A stretch of DNA of 64,000 nt, taken from the NCBI GenBank assembly GCA_029960045.1, contig JASCOV010000010.1:62001-126000 (forward strand), in the 5' to 3' direction. Position numbers and translations under genes: made by a program. The notes under the pieces were generated by a model, which searched no databases, was not told the origin of the DNA, and saw only the letters and a program-made list of their open reading frames with translations. The stretch is from Flavobacteriaceae bacterium PS02293 (GTDB taxonomy: Bacteria > Bacteroidota > Bacteroidia > Flavobacteriales > Weeksellaceae). This document shows, in pieces, positions 42,599-51,195 of the stretch; position 1 is the first letter of the stretch, and every line of letters begins with the position of its first letter.

Positions 42599-45478
42599 TT
42601 AGAATGTTAAGTTTAAACCAAGTAAATAGTTTCTAAGAGATGGCGTATTGGTTCCTATGGTCAGGAATCTTGATGGATACACATCCGTTACTGCTTGGTT
42701 TTCATTACCTAAAGAGTTTGTTTCAGGATCCATTCCCGATTCTTTATGATATGGAGAGAAAAATACAAAAGGATTGGTTACCGTAGCATAAACTCTTAAT
42801 TTCGTTATTCCTGCTTTTTTGAAAACTCCTTGTGTGAAGTTGTACCCCAAAGTTATCGTTCTGATTTTAAGATAAGAAGCATCAAAATAAGCCAATGTAC
42901 TTCCATATTTTGGGTTGTTATTGCTTTGATAAACTCCCGGTCTTGGATATTTAACATTAGGATTTTCTTCTGTCCAATAATCTACATCCACATTATTTCT
43001 TCTTCCACTTAGCATATTCAGGTATCCACTAGAACCATAGAGAGTACTGATAAGAACACCTCCGCTTTTGAAAGCTCCAACTACACTAAGATCAAAGTTT
43101 TTATATGCTAATCTTGTATTAAAGCCACCTTGGAAATCAGGATCTGTGTTGATGATCTGTCTATCACTCGCATTAATAGCTCTTGTCGGTGTATCATCGG
43201 CATTATAACCACCTGTGTACAATACTTTTATCGAACCTATCACGTCATTTGGATTAGAAGTAGGTTCCAAAATATTCATATAAGGATCTCCAGACTGCCA
43301 TAGTCCAGTATATTGATAATCATAAATAGAATTAATAGAATGTCCAACAAACCACCAGTTGATAGGATCGCTAGTAGCACCAGAAGCCAAAGATGTGATC
43401 TTATTCTTATTTGAATAAAGGTTAGCTCCTAAATCCCAAGAAAACCCATCAGGATTATTAAAAATCGAACCATTTAATGAAATTTCAAATCCTTTATTGC
43501 TTGTAGAACCCACATTTCCAGTATAACTACCTACACCAGAAGTAGCGGGAAGTTTAACATCTAATAAGAGATTTTTTGTAGCTGTTGAATAATATTCAAA
43601 TGTACCTGTCAATCTGTTGTTGAAAAATCCGAAATCTAAACCGTAGTTCCAAGTTTCTGAAAATTCCCAGCCTAATTTAGAATTTGGTAACGTTGACACA
43701 TAATATCCCATTGCGTTTGTACTTCCAAAATTATACGGCTCCGTTGTTAAACGTCCAAAGGTAGAGTACGGTTTTACAGCTTGATTGGAAGTCTCTCCGT
43801 ATCCTGCACGTAATTTAAATTGGTTGATATACTGAGAATCTTTTAGGAAATTTTCTTTAGCAATATTCCAACCTGCAGAAAATGCATTATAAATATTCCA
43901 TTGATATCCTGGTGCCAATACAGAAGATGCATCTCCTCTGATAGATGCTGTGAACATATATTTCCCATCATACTCATACATTACACGTCCCATCCAAGAT
44001 TTCAAACCTCTTTTATAATAACCTTGGTTATTAGGATCAATTGTAACTTCGCCTTGAGCTTGTCCTAGATTATAGAATTGGAACTGATCTGAAGGAATAT
44101 CCAAAGCTTTAACGAATGAACTGTTGAATCTTGTTTGTTCCTGAGATTGTAAAGCCACTACATTGACCTTATGCTTATCAGCAAAAGTTCTATCGAATGT
44201 TAAGATATTTTCGTTTACCCAATGCGTTGTCAAAGAATTTCCAATTGTAGCTACAGATGGTGTATCTTCTTTTGAACTGAAAATACCTTCTCCAACGTAA
44301 GTTCCTGTATTGGAAGTTCTAAAATTCAGACCGATGTTTGTTCTTAGTGTCAAACCTTTAATCCACGGAATTTTAAATTCGCCAAAGAAATTATTATAAG
44401 AATTAAATCCTATCGCTCTGTCTACCCAAGCATCACCTAAGCCATCAATAACATCTCTTGTCACTGCAAACTGATCATCAGATGACATTTTGATAAGTCG
44501 TTTCGGAGTTCCATCAGCATTGTATGCAGTTGCAATTGGCGTATTGCTTAATGCATTATAAATTCCTAAACTACTTCCCTTATTTACTGTATAAGAGTTA
44601 TTTGTTGACATTCCTACTCGGAAATACTGACCAAGATCCTGATCTAAGCTTCCTCTAAAATTCAGCCTTTCAAAACCTTGTCCCGGCAATACAGATTGTT
44701 CATTATAATAACTAAATCCGAAATTATAAGAACTTTTTTCTGTACCTCCAGAAATCCCAAGATCATGATTTGTAATGACTCCTTTTTTATACAATAAATC
44801 TTGCCAATCTGTATTAGTACTATTGGACTCATCAACTCCTGGTTGTGTAAAAAGATTTGCATCTTCTCTCAGTTTAATGAATTTTTCAGAACTCATCATT
44901 GGATATTTTGAGAAAATGGTAGAAAGACCTGTAAATGTATTATATGACAATGTAGCTTTTTGTCTTTTTCTTCCCGATTTGGAAGTAATCAAAATAACAC
45001 CATTAGCTCCACGAGAACCGTAAATAGCAGTTGCAGAAGCATCTTTCAAGATATCCATACTTTGGATATCATTGGGGCTAATATCTGCTAAAGATCCTGG
45101 AAAAGGAATCCCATCCAATACAATAAGCGGATCATTGTCTGCCGTTAAAGAACGTGTACCTCTGATTCTTATCTGCATTGGCGATCCTGGTTTACTAGAA
45201 GTTTGTGAAATATCGACCCCGGCAACTCTTCCTTGTAATGCCTGACTGACATTCGAAGAAGGAACTTCTCTCATCACATCACCCTTTACAGAAACTACGG
45301 AGCCTGTAACAGATTCTTTTCTCTGCTTACCATATCCAATGACAACAACCTCTTCTATCTTTTTTTCGCTGGTTGAAACTGTATCATTTTTAGTTTGTGA
45401 ATAAACAAGACTAGAAGGCAACAAAGCCATTGCAAAGAATATTGCAGCTCTATTTTTGGCAAAATTAAATTTATTCAT
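42599..45478 (-). CDS. SusC/RagA-family TonB-dependent glycan transporter
   Basis: A 959-residue outer-membrane protein. A signal peptide is followed by a short linker, the TonB box region KIEEVVVIGYG, a plug (VVSVKGDVMREVPSSNVSQ, IRIRGTRSLTADNDPLIVLDG, ILKDASATAIYGSRGANG) and a 22-strand barrel ending in LLGLNLTF. It lacks the N-terminal carboxypeptidase-D-like domain that many SusC proteins have. It imports xylan oligosaccharides with the adjacent SusD. It starts 39 bp after xylA and so may share its transcript. Confidence 0.95.
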   Translation of the reverse strand: MNKFNFAKNRAAIFFAMALLPSSLVYSQTKNDTVSTSEKKIEEVVVIGYGKQRKESVTGSVVSVKGDVMREVPSSNVSQALQGRVAGVDISQTSSKPGSPMQIRIRGTRSLTADNDPLIVLDGIPFPGSLADISPNDIQSMDILKDASATAIYGSRGANGVILITSKSGRKRQKATLSYNTFTGLSTIFSKYPMMSSEKFIKLREDANLFTQPGVDESNSTNTDWQDLLYKKGVITNHDLGISGGTEKSSYNFGFSYYNEQSVLPGQGFERLNFRGSLDQDLGQYFRVGMSTNNSYTVNKGSSLGIYNALSNTPIATAYNADGTPKRLIKMSSDDQFAVTRDVIDGLGDAWVDRAIGFNSYNNFFGEFKIPWIKGLTLRTNIGLNFRTSNTGTYVGEGIFSSKEDTPSVATIGNSLTTHWVNENILTFDRTFADKHKVNVVALQSQEQTRFNSSFVKALDIPSDQFQFYNLGQAQGEVTIDPNNQGYYKRGLKSWMGRVMYEYDGKYMFTASIRGDASSVLAPGYQWNIYNAFSAGWNIAKENFLKDSQYINQFKLRAGYGETSNQAVKPYSTFGRLTTEPYNFGSTNAMGYYVSTLPNSKLGWEFSETWNYGLDFGFFNNRLTGTFEYYSTATKNLLLDVKLPATSGVGSYTGNVGSTSNKGFEISLNGSIFNNPDGFSWDLGANLYSNKNKITSLASGATSDPINWWFVGHSINSIYDYQYTGLWQSGDPYMNILEPTSNPNDVIGSIKVLYTGGYNADDTPTRAINASDRQIINTDPDFQGGFNTRLAYKNFDLSVVGAFKSGGVLISTLYGSSGYLNMLSGRRNNVDVDYWTEENPNVKYPRPGVYQSNNNPKYGSTLAYFDASYLKIRTITLGYNFTQGVFKKAGITKLRVYATVTNPFVFFSPYHKESGMDPETNSLGNENQAVTDVYPSRFLTIGTNTPSLRNYLLGLNLTF

Positions 45479-45517
45479 AATTTTTGTTTGTTTGAGTATT
45501 AATAAAAACTATTGTAC

Positions 45518-46846
45518 TTAGATGTACATATTGACAATAGCTTCAAACAATTCTTGTTTACCACTTTTTCTTTGTGGCTCGCCAATTTCGTGAGCTATTC
45601 TTTGAAGATCTTCCAAAGTGAGTTTTCCTTCTTCAAAACTTTTCCCGTTTCCATTATCGAAAGATGAATATCTTTCTGTTCTCAACTTATTATAATCTGA
45701 TTTTTCCAAAATGTCTGCTGCTACCAACAATCCTTTTGCGAAAACATCCATTCCCGAAACATGAGATATGAACAAATCTTCCGGATCTGTGGAGTTTCTT
45801 CTGATTTTCGCATCGAAGTTAACGCCGCCACTTCCTAAACCGCCGCTTGGGATGATCGCTAACCAAGCCTGAGCTAAGTCGTAGTAGTCAATCGGGAACT
45901 GGTCTGTATCCCAACCATTTTGGTTATCGCCACGGTTCGCATCGATACTTCCCAACATTCCTGCATCTACAGCTGCCTGTAAATCGTGCTCGAATGTATG
46001 ACCAGCCAATGTTGCGTGATTAACTTCAAGGTTTAATTTAAAATCTTTGTCTAATCCATAATGTCTCAAGAATCCAATTACTGTTTCTGCATCATAATCA
46101 TACTGGTGTTTGGTTGGCTCCATTGGTTTTGGTTCAATTAAGAAATTACCTGTAAACCCTTGGCTTCTTGCATAGTCACGGGAGATTGTAAGGAATTTTG
46201 CTAAATGCTCTTTCTCACGTTTCATATCGGTATTCAGAAGTGTCATATAACCTTCTCTTCCGCCCCAGAAAACATAATTTTCTCCGCCAAGTGCTATTGT
46301 TGCATCAATAGAATTCTTAACCTGAGTGCCTGCGCAAGCCAAGACATCGAAGTTTGGATTGGTAGAAGCGCCGTTCATATATCTTTCGTGAGAGAAAACG
46401 TTTGCAGTTCCCCAAAGTAATTTTATCCCAGATTCTTTTTGTTTTTCTTTTGCGTACTCTACAATTTGCTGAAGATTGCTTTCATAATCTTTCCAGTTGT
46501 CTGCAGGATCTACAAGATCTACATCGTGGAAACAGTAATATCCGAAGCCCATTTTGGTCATAAATTCGAAGCCTGCATCCATTTTATATTTTGCTCTGGA
46601 AACGGCATCATTTCCGATATTCCAAGGATGATGAATAGTTGGTCCGCCAAATGGGTCACTTCCGTCAGCGCATAGTGTATGCCACCAAGCCATTGCGAAA
46701 CGCATCCATTCTTTCATTGGTTTTCCCATTACTACTCTGTCTGCATCATAATAGCGGAATGCCAATGGATTTCTGCTTTCCTTTCCTTCAAATTTGATTT
46801 GTTCAACACCTGGAAAAAACTCCTTTGTTCCTTTTAAAATGTTCAT
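45518..46846 (-). CDS. xylA: Xylose isomerase
   Basis: A 442-residue class II xylose isomerase converting D-xylose to D-xylulose. Signatures are VFWGGREGY, FLIEPKPMEPTKHQYD, LEVNHATLAGHTFEHDL and DANRGDNQNGWDTDQFP, carrying the two-metal site. Length fits the long class found in Bacteroidota. It lies between xylB and susC, which ties xylose metabolism to polymer uptake in one operon. Confidence 0.98.
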   Translation of the reverse strand: MNILKGTKEFFPGVEQIKFEGKESRNPLAFRYYDADRVVMGKPMKEWMRFAMAWWHTLCADGSDPFGGPTIHHPWNIGNDAVSRAKYKMDAGFEFMTKMGFGYYCFHDVDLVDPADNWKDYESNLQQIVEYAKEKQKESGIKLLWGTANVFSHERYMNGASTNPNFDVLACAGTQVKNSIDATIALGGENYVFWGGREGYMTLLNTDMKREKEHLAKFLTISRDYARSQGFTGNFLIEPKPMEPTKHQYDYDAETVIGFLRHYGLDKDFKLNLEVNHATLAGHTFEHDLQAAVDAGMLGSIDANRGDNQNGWDTDQFPIDYYDLAQAWLAIIPSGGLGSGGVNFDAKIRRNSTDPEDLFISHVSGMDVFAKGLLVAADILEKSDYNKLRTERYSSFDNGNGKSFEEGKLTLEDLQRIAHEIGEPQRKSGKQELFEAIVNMYI

Positions 46847-46901
46847 AATTCTTGATTTATATATTTAATTATTTTCTAAATTTTGACATAGAAATCCCCT
46901 T

Positions 46902-46928
46902 CTCACTGATTTTTTGATTCTCAGCGAG
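46902..46928 (-). other. Intercistronic hairpin between xylB and xylA
   Basis: On the minus strand CTCGCTGA and TCAGTGAG pair over 8 bp (one G-U) around an 11-nt loop. No T-run follows. It is likely an mRNA processing or stabilising structure favouring xylA over xylB. Confidence 0.5.
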
Positions 46929-46955
46929 CTTGGTAAAACTTCTATTTAATTGGAT

Positions 46956-48440
46956 TTATATAATGTGCTTCAGGTAACTATCCCACTTTCCGTAAGCCTC
47001 TAAATATTGATCTCTTTTTTCGTGTTCCGGTTCTATCACTGCTATTTTTTCTAATGAAGCAAAGGCTTCCTTGGAATCTGCATAAAATCCGATTCCCATT
47101 CCGGCTGCTCTAGCTGCACCAACTGCTCCGTCTGTATCATAAAGTTCAATCACAACATCACTCACACTGGATAATGTCTGGCGGAATATCGAACTCAAAA
47201 ACATATTAGCATTTCCAGCTTTTACAACCTGGATGTCCATTCCCATATTTCTCATAATCTCCATTCCGTATTCGTAAGAGAAAACGATTCCTTCTTGTGC
47301 AGCGCGAAGAATATCACCTTTGGAATGGATGTTAAAATTAATGCCGTGTATCGAGCAATCTGTTTCTTTATTTTCCAAAACCCTTTCCGCACCGTTTCCA
47401 AATGGAATAATGCTAAGTCCTTTGGAACCAATTGGAGAAAGCGATGCTAAGTCATTCATATCACCATAAGAGGATAATGATGTTGCGAAATTATGTTTCA
47501 GCCAGGAGTTCAAGATTCCGGTTCCGTTGATGCAAAGCAAAACTCCTAATCTGGTTTGTTCTGCGGTATGATTCACGTGAGCGAAAGTGTTCACTCTCGA
47601 TAATTTATCATAATCCAACTTATCCAACACGCCATAAACTACGCCCGAAGTTCCAGCCGTTGAAGCAATCTCTCCCGGATTGAAAACATTAAGGGAAAGC
47701 GCATTATTTGGTTGATCTCCTGCTCTGTAAGAAATTGGTGTTCCGATTTTCAAACCTAATTCCTGAGCTGCATCTGCGGAAACGTTTGCCTGAACTCCAA
47801 ATGTGGGAACAATCTCTGGGAAGATTTTTTTTGGAATGCCATAATAATTAATCACATCTTCCGAGATACAATTGTTTTTAAAGTCCCAAAAAATCCCTTC
47901 TGACAAACCTTCTACAGTGATTCCGATCTCTCCGGAAAGTTTCATTGCGATGTAATCTCCCGGAAGCATTATTTTATCAATTTTCTCAAAGATCTCTGGT
48001 TCATTTTCCTTTACCCAAGCTAGTTTTGAAGCTGTAAAATTGCCTGGAGAATTCAAAAGATGAGAAAGACATTTTTCTTCTCCAATAGCTTTGAATGCTT
48101 TTTCACCGTAAGGAACAGCTCTACTATCACACCAAATAATTGATGGTCTAAGAAGATTTTGGTCTTTGTCAACCAATATCAATCCGTGCATCTGCCAGGT
48201 GATTCCAATTGCTTTGATATCTTCTGGGTCAATTCCGGAATGGTGTATTACAGATTCGTGAGCCAATTTTAAATTAATCCACCAGTCTGAAGGATTCTGC
48301 TCTGCCCATCCGGGATGAATGGCAGAAATCTTCATTTCTTTTTTGGGAGAAAAGTCTGATGCGATAATTTTGCCGCTAGAAGCTTCCATTAGACAAACCT
48401 TTACGGACGAACTACCTATATCATATCCAAGCAAATACAT
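46956..48440 (-). CDS. xylB: Xylulokinase
   Basis: A 494-residue FGGY-family kinase that phosphorylates D-xylulose to xylulose-5-phosphate. LGYDIGSSSVKVCLME is the first phosphate loop, GITWQMHGL carries the typical xylulokinase substrate segment, and TAGTSGVVYGV and KAGNANMFLSSIF complete the ATP site. It starts 14 bp after the regulator gene and precedes xylA, giving a regulator-kinase-isomerase order. Confidence 0.97.
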   Translation of the reverse strand: MYLLGYDIGSSSVKVCLMEASSGKIIASDFSPKKEMKISAIHPGWAEQNPSDWWINLKLAHESVIHHSGIDPEDIKAIGITWQMHGLILVDKDQNLLRPSIIWCDSRAVPYGEKAFKAIGEEKCLSHLLNSPGNFTASKLAWVKENEPEIFEKIDKIMLPGDYIAMKLSGEIGITVEGLSEGIFWDFKNNCISEDVINYYGIPKKIFPEIVPTFGVQANVSADAAQELGLKIGTPISYRAGDQPNNALSLNVFNPGEIASTAGTSGVVYGVLDKLDYDKLSRVNTFAHVNHTAEQTRLGVLLCINGTGILNSWLKHNFATSLSSYGDMNDLASLSPIGSKGLSIIPFGNGAERVLENKETDCSIHGINFNIHSKGDILRAAQEGIVFSYEYGMEIMRNMGMDIQVVKAGNANMFLSSIFRQTLSSVSDVVIELYDTDGAVGAARAAGMGIGFYADSKEAFASLEKIAVIEPEHEKRDQYLEAYGKWDSYLKHII

Positions 48441-48454
48441 TTTACAGTGTGGGA

Positions 48455-49180
48455 TTATTTGATTAATTTATTATTGTTTTTCTTATAAATTTTGGCATCG
48501 AATTTATAGTACCGAGCCGCTCTGTGAGCAACATTAGCCTCAATCTCATCCAACTGAATGATGTAATTGAAGGAAGAAATTTTTTTATGAAAATTCTTAA
48601 TATCAATATTTCTCTCACTTACCGCATTATACAATTGGTAAAGTTGTCTGATCGTGAATTTTTTAGGAAGCAATTCGAAAATAATAGAGAAATCAGATTC
48701 TATCCATTTTCTAATTTCCACCAACGATTCTTTGATAATTTGATTATGGTCAAATGGCAATGCCGGCAATTTTTCTATTGGACACCAGTCAACTGTATCA
48801 TATTTAGCACTGTTTATTTTATGATCTATTTTACAAAGCGAGAGATAGGCAACTGTCATAATTCTATCAATATTGTGCTTGTACTCCTCTTCCATCCATT
48901 GTATATCGTGTTTATTACTTGCACGCATAGGATCTGCAAAACATTTGAATTGCTTCAGTACCATTTTCTTGATTCCGGTCAATTCATGTAGAACTCTCTC
49001 TGCAGCATCATCCACATCTTCGTTACTCAAGATCAAACTACCTGGTAATTTTTTTTGTTTATCTGTCGGCATATCATCAAGATATCTTTGAGCCAATAAG
49101 ATATTGAGCCGGTTCTCATGATCGAAACCAAAAACAACACAGTCAACAGAGACATAAGTATGAATAAAATTGAAATTCAT
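48455..49180 (-). CDS. NrtR-family (degenerate Nudix plus winged helix) sugar-responsive regulator
   Basis: A 241-residue protein with an N-terminal Nudix-like domain and a C-terminal winged helix (FTIRQLYQLYNAVSERNIDIKNFHKKI). The Nudix box is eroded: where the consensus has REUxEExGU this protein has RVLHELTGI, so hydrolase activity is unlikely and the domain is probably a ligand sensor. The same fold is known for NrtR and the Bacteroides AraR regulator. As the first gene before xylB and xylA, it is the likely xylose-responsive regulator of the locus. Candidate operators lie upstream at 49288-49440. Confidence 0.87.
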   Translation of the reverse strand: MNFNFIHTYVSVDCVVFGFDHENRLNILLAQRYLDDMPTDKQKKLPGSLILSNEDVDDAAERVLHELTGIKKMVLKQFKCFADPMRASNKHDIQWMEEEYKHNIDRIMTVAYLSLCKIDHKINSAKYDTVDWCPIEKLPALPFDHNQIIKESLVEIRKWIESDFSIIFELLPKKFTIRQLYQLYNAVSERNIDIKNFHKKISSFNYIIQLDEIEANVAHRAARYYKFDAKIYKKNNNKLIK

Positions 49181-49207
49181 TATTGAGTTAACATTTACGT
49201 AACATTA

Positions 49208-49215
49208 CAAATATA
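49208..49215 (-). promoter_or_regulatory. -7 box of the regulator-xylB-xylA operon
   Basis: Reads TATATTTG on the minus strand, a TAnnTTTG match, 27 bp before the regulator start. The -33 element is not clear. Confidence 0.5.
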
Positions 49216-49287
49216 AAAATACAATTGAGATAAAAAAATATTTTTTTCATTATTCACTGCTTATCAATCATTTACATATCTATTTTA

Positions 49288-49328
49288 TATGATAAGAATT
49301 GAATACAAAATATGATAAGCTTATCTTA
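49288..49328. promoter_or_regulatory. Two candidate operators of the Nudix-type regulator
   Basis: TATGATAAG occurs at 49288-49296 as a half-site and again at 49311-49319. The second copy forms a near palindrome, TATGATAA-GC-TTATCTTA, with a perfect core GATAAGCTTATC. They lie about 75-115 bp upstream of the regulator's -7 box. Confidence 0.5.
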
Positions 49329-49421
49329 CATGATATGATATATTATTGAAATATGTTTATGAATAGGAATTTTAATTGGTATTAAAAAAAATCAGAATTT
49401 TGATATTCTTAAATAATTAAA

Positions 49422-49440
49422 TATGATAAGAATTATCATA
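49422..49440. promoter_or_regulatory. Candidate operator, perfect inverted repeat
   Basis: TATGATAA-GAA-TTATCATA has perfect 8-bp arms and a 3-nt spacer. It shares the TATGATAAG half with both sites at 49288 and 49311, and one arm recurs in the 28155-28771 gap. Confidence 0.55.
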
Positions 49441-49979
49441 ATATCTGATCAAAAAATTTTAAATAAAGTATAGAAAAACTACTTTTCATATCTTAAAACC
49501 TCCAATTAGCGAACTATTTTTTTACTTTTTTTAATGCCAAATCTTAAATAACACACATTTTTATGATCGAATCTATCACTTTATTTGATTTAGAATCATA
49601 ATTTAACTTTAAAAACACTTACAAAAATAGTTCGTAATAACAAGGTTACGATGGTAATTGAGCTACTGTTAATCGATGTTTATCACCTTTCAAGGATTAA
49701 AATCAAGAATTGGTCAATGATTATCTAGGTTTATCTAGAGTTTGTTTAAATTTTATATAAAAGTTCTTTTTGTAATTGACTTCATCGAATCTTCGATTTC
49801 TGAATAGAATTTTTTGAAGCAGGATGAAATGAAGAATTTTTTGGAATTAAGACATTTAAGATTTTTCGACTTCGTTTCGCTCAAAATGAAAAGCCTATGA
49901 AATTTAAACAGTCTCTTAAATTATAAAAAATTATCTTTCTACAAATCAATGTCAATTTATATTAGTCTAAGCTATTTAT

Positions 49980-49987
49980 TATTTTTG
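49980..49987 (+). promoter_or_regulatory. -7 box of the DUF1826 gene
   Basis: TATTTTTG matches TAnnTTTG and lies 32 bp before the start codon. Confidence 0.5.
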
Positions 49988-50019
49988 TATCGAATCAAAT
50001 AATCTAATTCCCGAATTAA

Positions 50020-50718
50020 ATGAAAACCGCATTCTCTGAAAATAAACAAATTGCCATAGTTTCTAACTTTTCTGATCTTGTAAACACCAATTTTCAAGGA
50101 GATATTAATGCCATTTGTTGGGAAAGAGATTTAATTGGGGATTTTAAAGAAATTGTTTCTAAACTTCAGTTGAAAGATAATATCACAGAAATTACCATTG
50201 AAGACCTTTTATCACTAACGTTATCAGAAAATGGTCAAATAGCACGAGAAATTATTTTAAATGATTTACAATTACTGACTGATTTCGGCGCATTACCATC
50301 ACTCAATTTGCTTAAAAATTATGAACGGGATGATGAATTTGATTTCATTTCAACAGATGTATATTCTTTTCACGTAGATCGTTCACCCGTTGCTACCAGT
50401 ACATTTTTGTGCACCTATTATGGATCTGCCAGCGATATTATTCCTAATGAACAAGTCATACAAAAAATTCTGATTCCCGAAATCCGGGAAAAGCTTAAAG
50501 AACTACACGATGATCAGGATGAAGAATTTGAGACCTTTTTGAAGGAAAACTATTTTGATTTGCATTATGAGCCCAAAACTAATGCTCAGCCAATTAATTT
50601 AGATTTAGGTCATCTTTGGAGACTAGCTGTAGATCATCCGGGGCAAAATGTTTTACCCTGCATTCATCGGGCTCCTAAAGAAAAGGCTGGAGAATATCGG
50701 CTATTATTAATTTGTTAA
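50020..50718 (+). CDS. DUF1826 domain-containing protein
   Basis: A 232-residue soluble protein. The C-terminal region HLWRLAVDHPGQNVLPCIHRAPKEKAG-type sequence followed by RLLLIC is the DUF1826 signature, with conserved His, Cys and His residues suited to metal binding; VDRSPVATSTFLCTYYGS is a second conserved block. In other bacteria DUF1826 genes are often near zinc-homeostasis genes (COG0523, Zur targets). No such partner or clear Zur box is present here, so a zinc role is only suggested. It ends 3 bp from the convergent XRE gene. Confidence 0.75.
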   Translation: MKTAFSENKQIAIVSNFSDLVNTNFQGDINAICWERDLIGDFKEIVSKLQLKDNITEITIEDLLSLTLSENGQIAREIILNDLQLLTDFGALPSLNLLKNYERDDEFDFISTDVYSFHVDRSPVATSTFLCTYYGSASDIIPNEQVIQKILIPEIREKLKELHDDQDEEFETFLKENYFDLHYEPKTNAQPINLDLGHLWRLAVDHPGQNVLPCIHRAPKEKAGEYRLLLIC

Positions 50719-50721
50719 AAG

Positions 50722-51015
50722 TTATAATAATTCTCCTGGCACAGAGATATTATTTTTTTTAATAAAATCAAGCAATTCATTGTATTTGCTTTCATAATGA
50801 CTTCCGCCGCATTGATCAGAAATACTGCAAATATCAGAAGGCTTTATATCTAATATAGCCGAAATCTTTGTTAAAATATCAAGATTGATTTTAACCTTAG
50901 AATTTTCAATATCCGAATAAGATTTTTGAGAAATGCCCATCTCAAAAGCCATATACTCCTGAGTGTAATCCTTATCTCTTCTTATTTTTCTGATGTTTTC
51001 GCCGCACAATTTCAT
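50722..51015 (-). CDS. XRE-family helix-turn-helix regulator
   Basis: A 97-residue DNA-binding protein. The HTH runs from GENIRKIRRDKDYTQEYMA to SQKSYSDIENSKVKINLD (residues about 4-50), with IKPSDICSI closing the domain. A short helical tail (residues 70-97) could dimerise. It is divergent from the cbb3 oxidase operon, and the two -7 boxes are only 5 bp apart, so it probably controls its own promoter and that of the oxidase. Confidence 0.88.
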   Translation of the reverse strand: MKLCGENIRKIRRDKDYTQEYMAFEMGISQKSYSDIENSKVKINLDILTKISAILDIKPSDICSISDQCGGSHYESKYNELLDFIKKNNISVPGELL

Positions 51016-51071
51016 TGCTTATGTTTTAGTAGTTTTTAGTATACTTTAGAAGTTTATCTAATAGTACCTCA

Positions 51072-51092
51072 CAAAGTTACCAAATACCTTTG
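51072..51092. promoter_or_regulatory. Divergent -7 boxes of XRE gene and cbb3 operon
   Basis: TAACTTTG (minus strand, 51072-51079) points to the XRE gene and TACCTTTG (plus strand, 51085-51092) to ccoNO. Both match TAnnTTTG and they lie back to back. Short palindromes AGTATACT (51038-51045) and ACTT-TAG-AAGT (51043-51053) are in the XRE leader. Confidence 0.55.
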
Positions 51093-51160
51093 TCAAAACA
51101 TAAAAACTGTAGTATGATATTTATTTCTATAAAAAAGTGTCTTTCTGAAGGCGTTTTTTA

Positions 51161-51180
51161 TGAAGTAGAATTATACTTCA
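51161..51180. promoter_or_regulatory. Inverted repeat in ccoNO leader
   Basis: TGAAGTA-N6-TACTTCA has 7-bp perfect arms, 15 bp before the ccoNO start. It resembles the ACTT/AAGT repeat in the XRE leader and may be the same regulator's operator. Confidence 0.4.
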
Positions 51181-51195
51181 AATCAAAACGTAATT

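Larger units (their letters stand above)
49181..50019. other. 839-bp AT-rich control region between regulator and DUF1826 gene
   Basis: No gene is seen. The region holds the xylR-type promoter, three TATGATAAG sites, the DUF1826 promoter at its right end, and a short segment near 49866-49893 (TTCGACTTCGTTTCGCTC) of higher GC that looks like a fragment of a dispersed repeat. The 49500-49860 part shows only AT-rich sequence. Confidence 0.5.

Noticed and set aside
49861..49900. Mobile element remnant near TTCGACTTCGTTTCGCTC
   Set aside because: Only a short higher-GC segment is seen, with no inverted ends or transposase residue; noted as a possible repeat fragment only.
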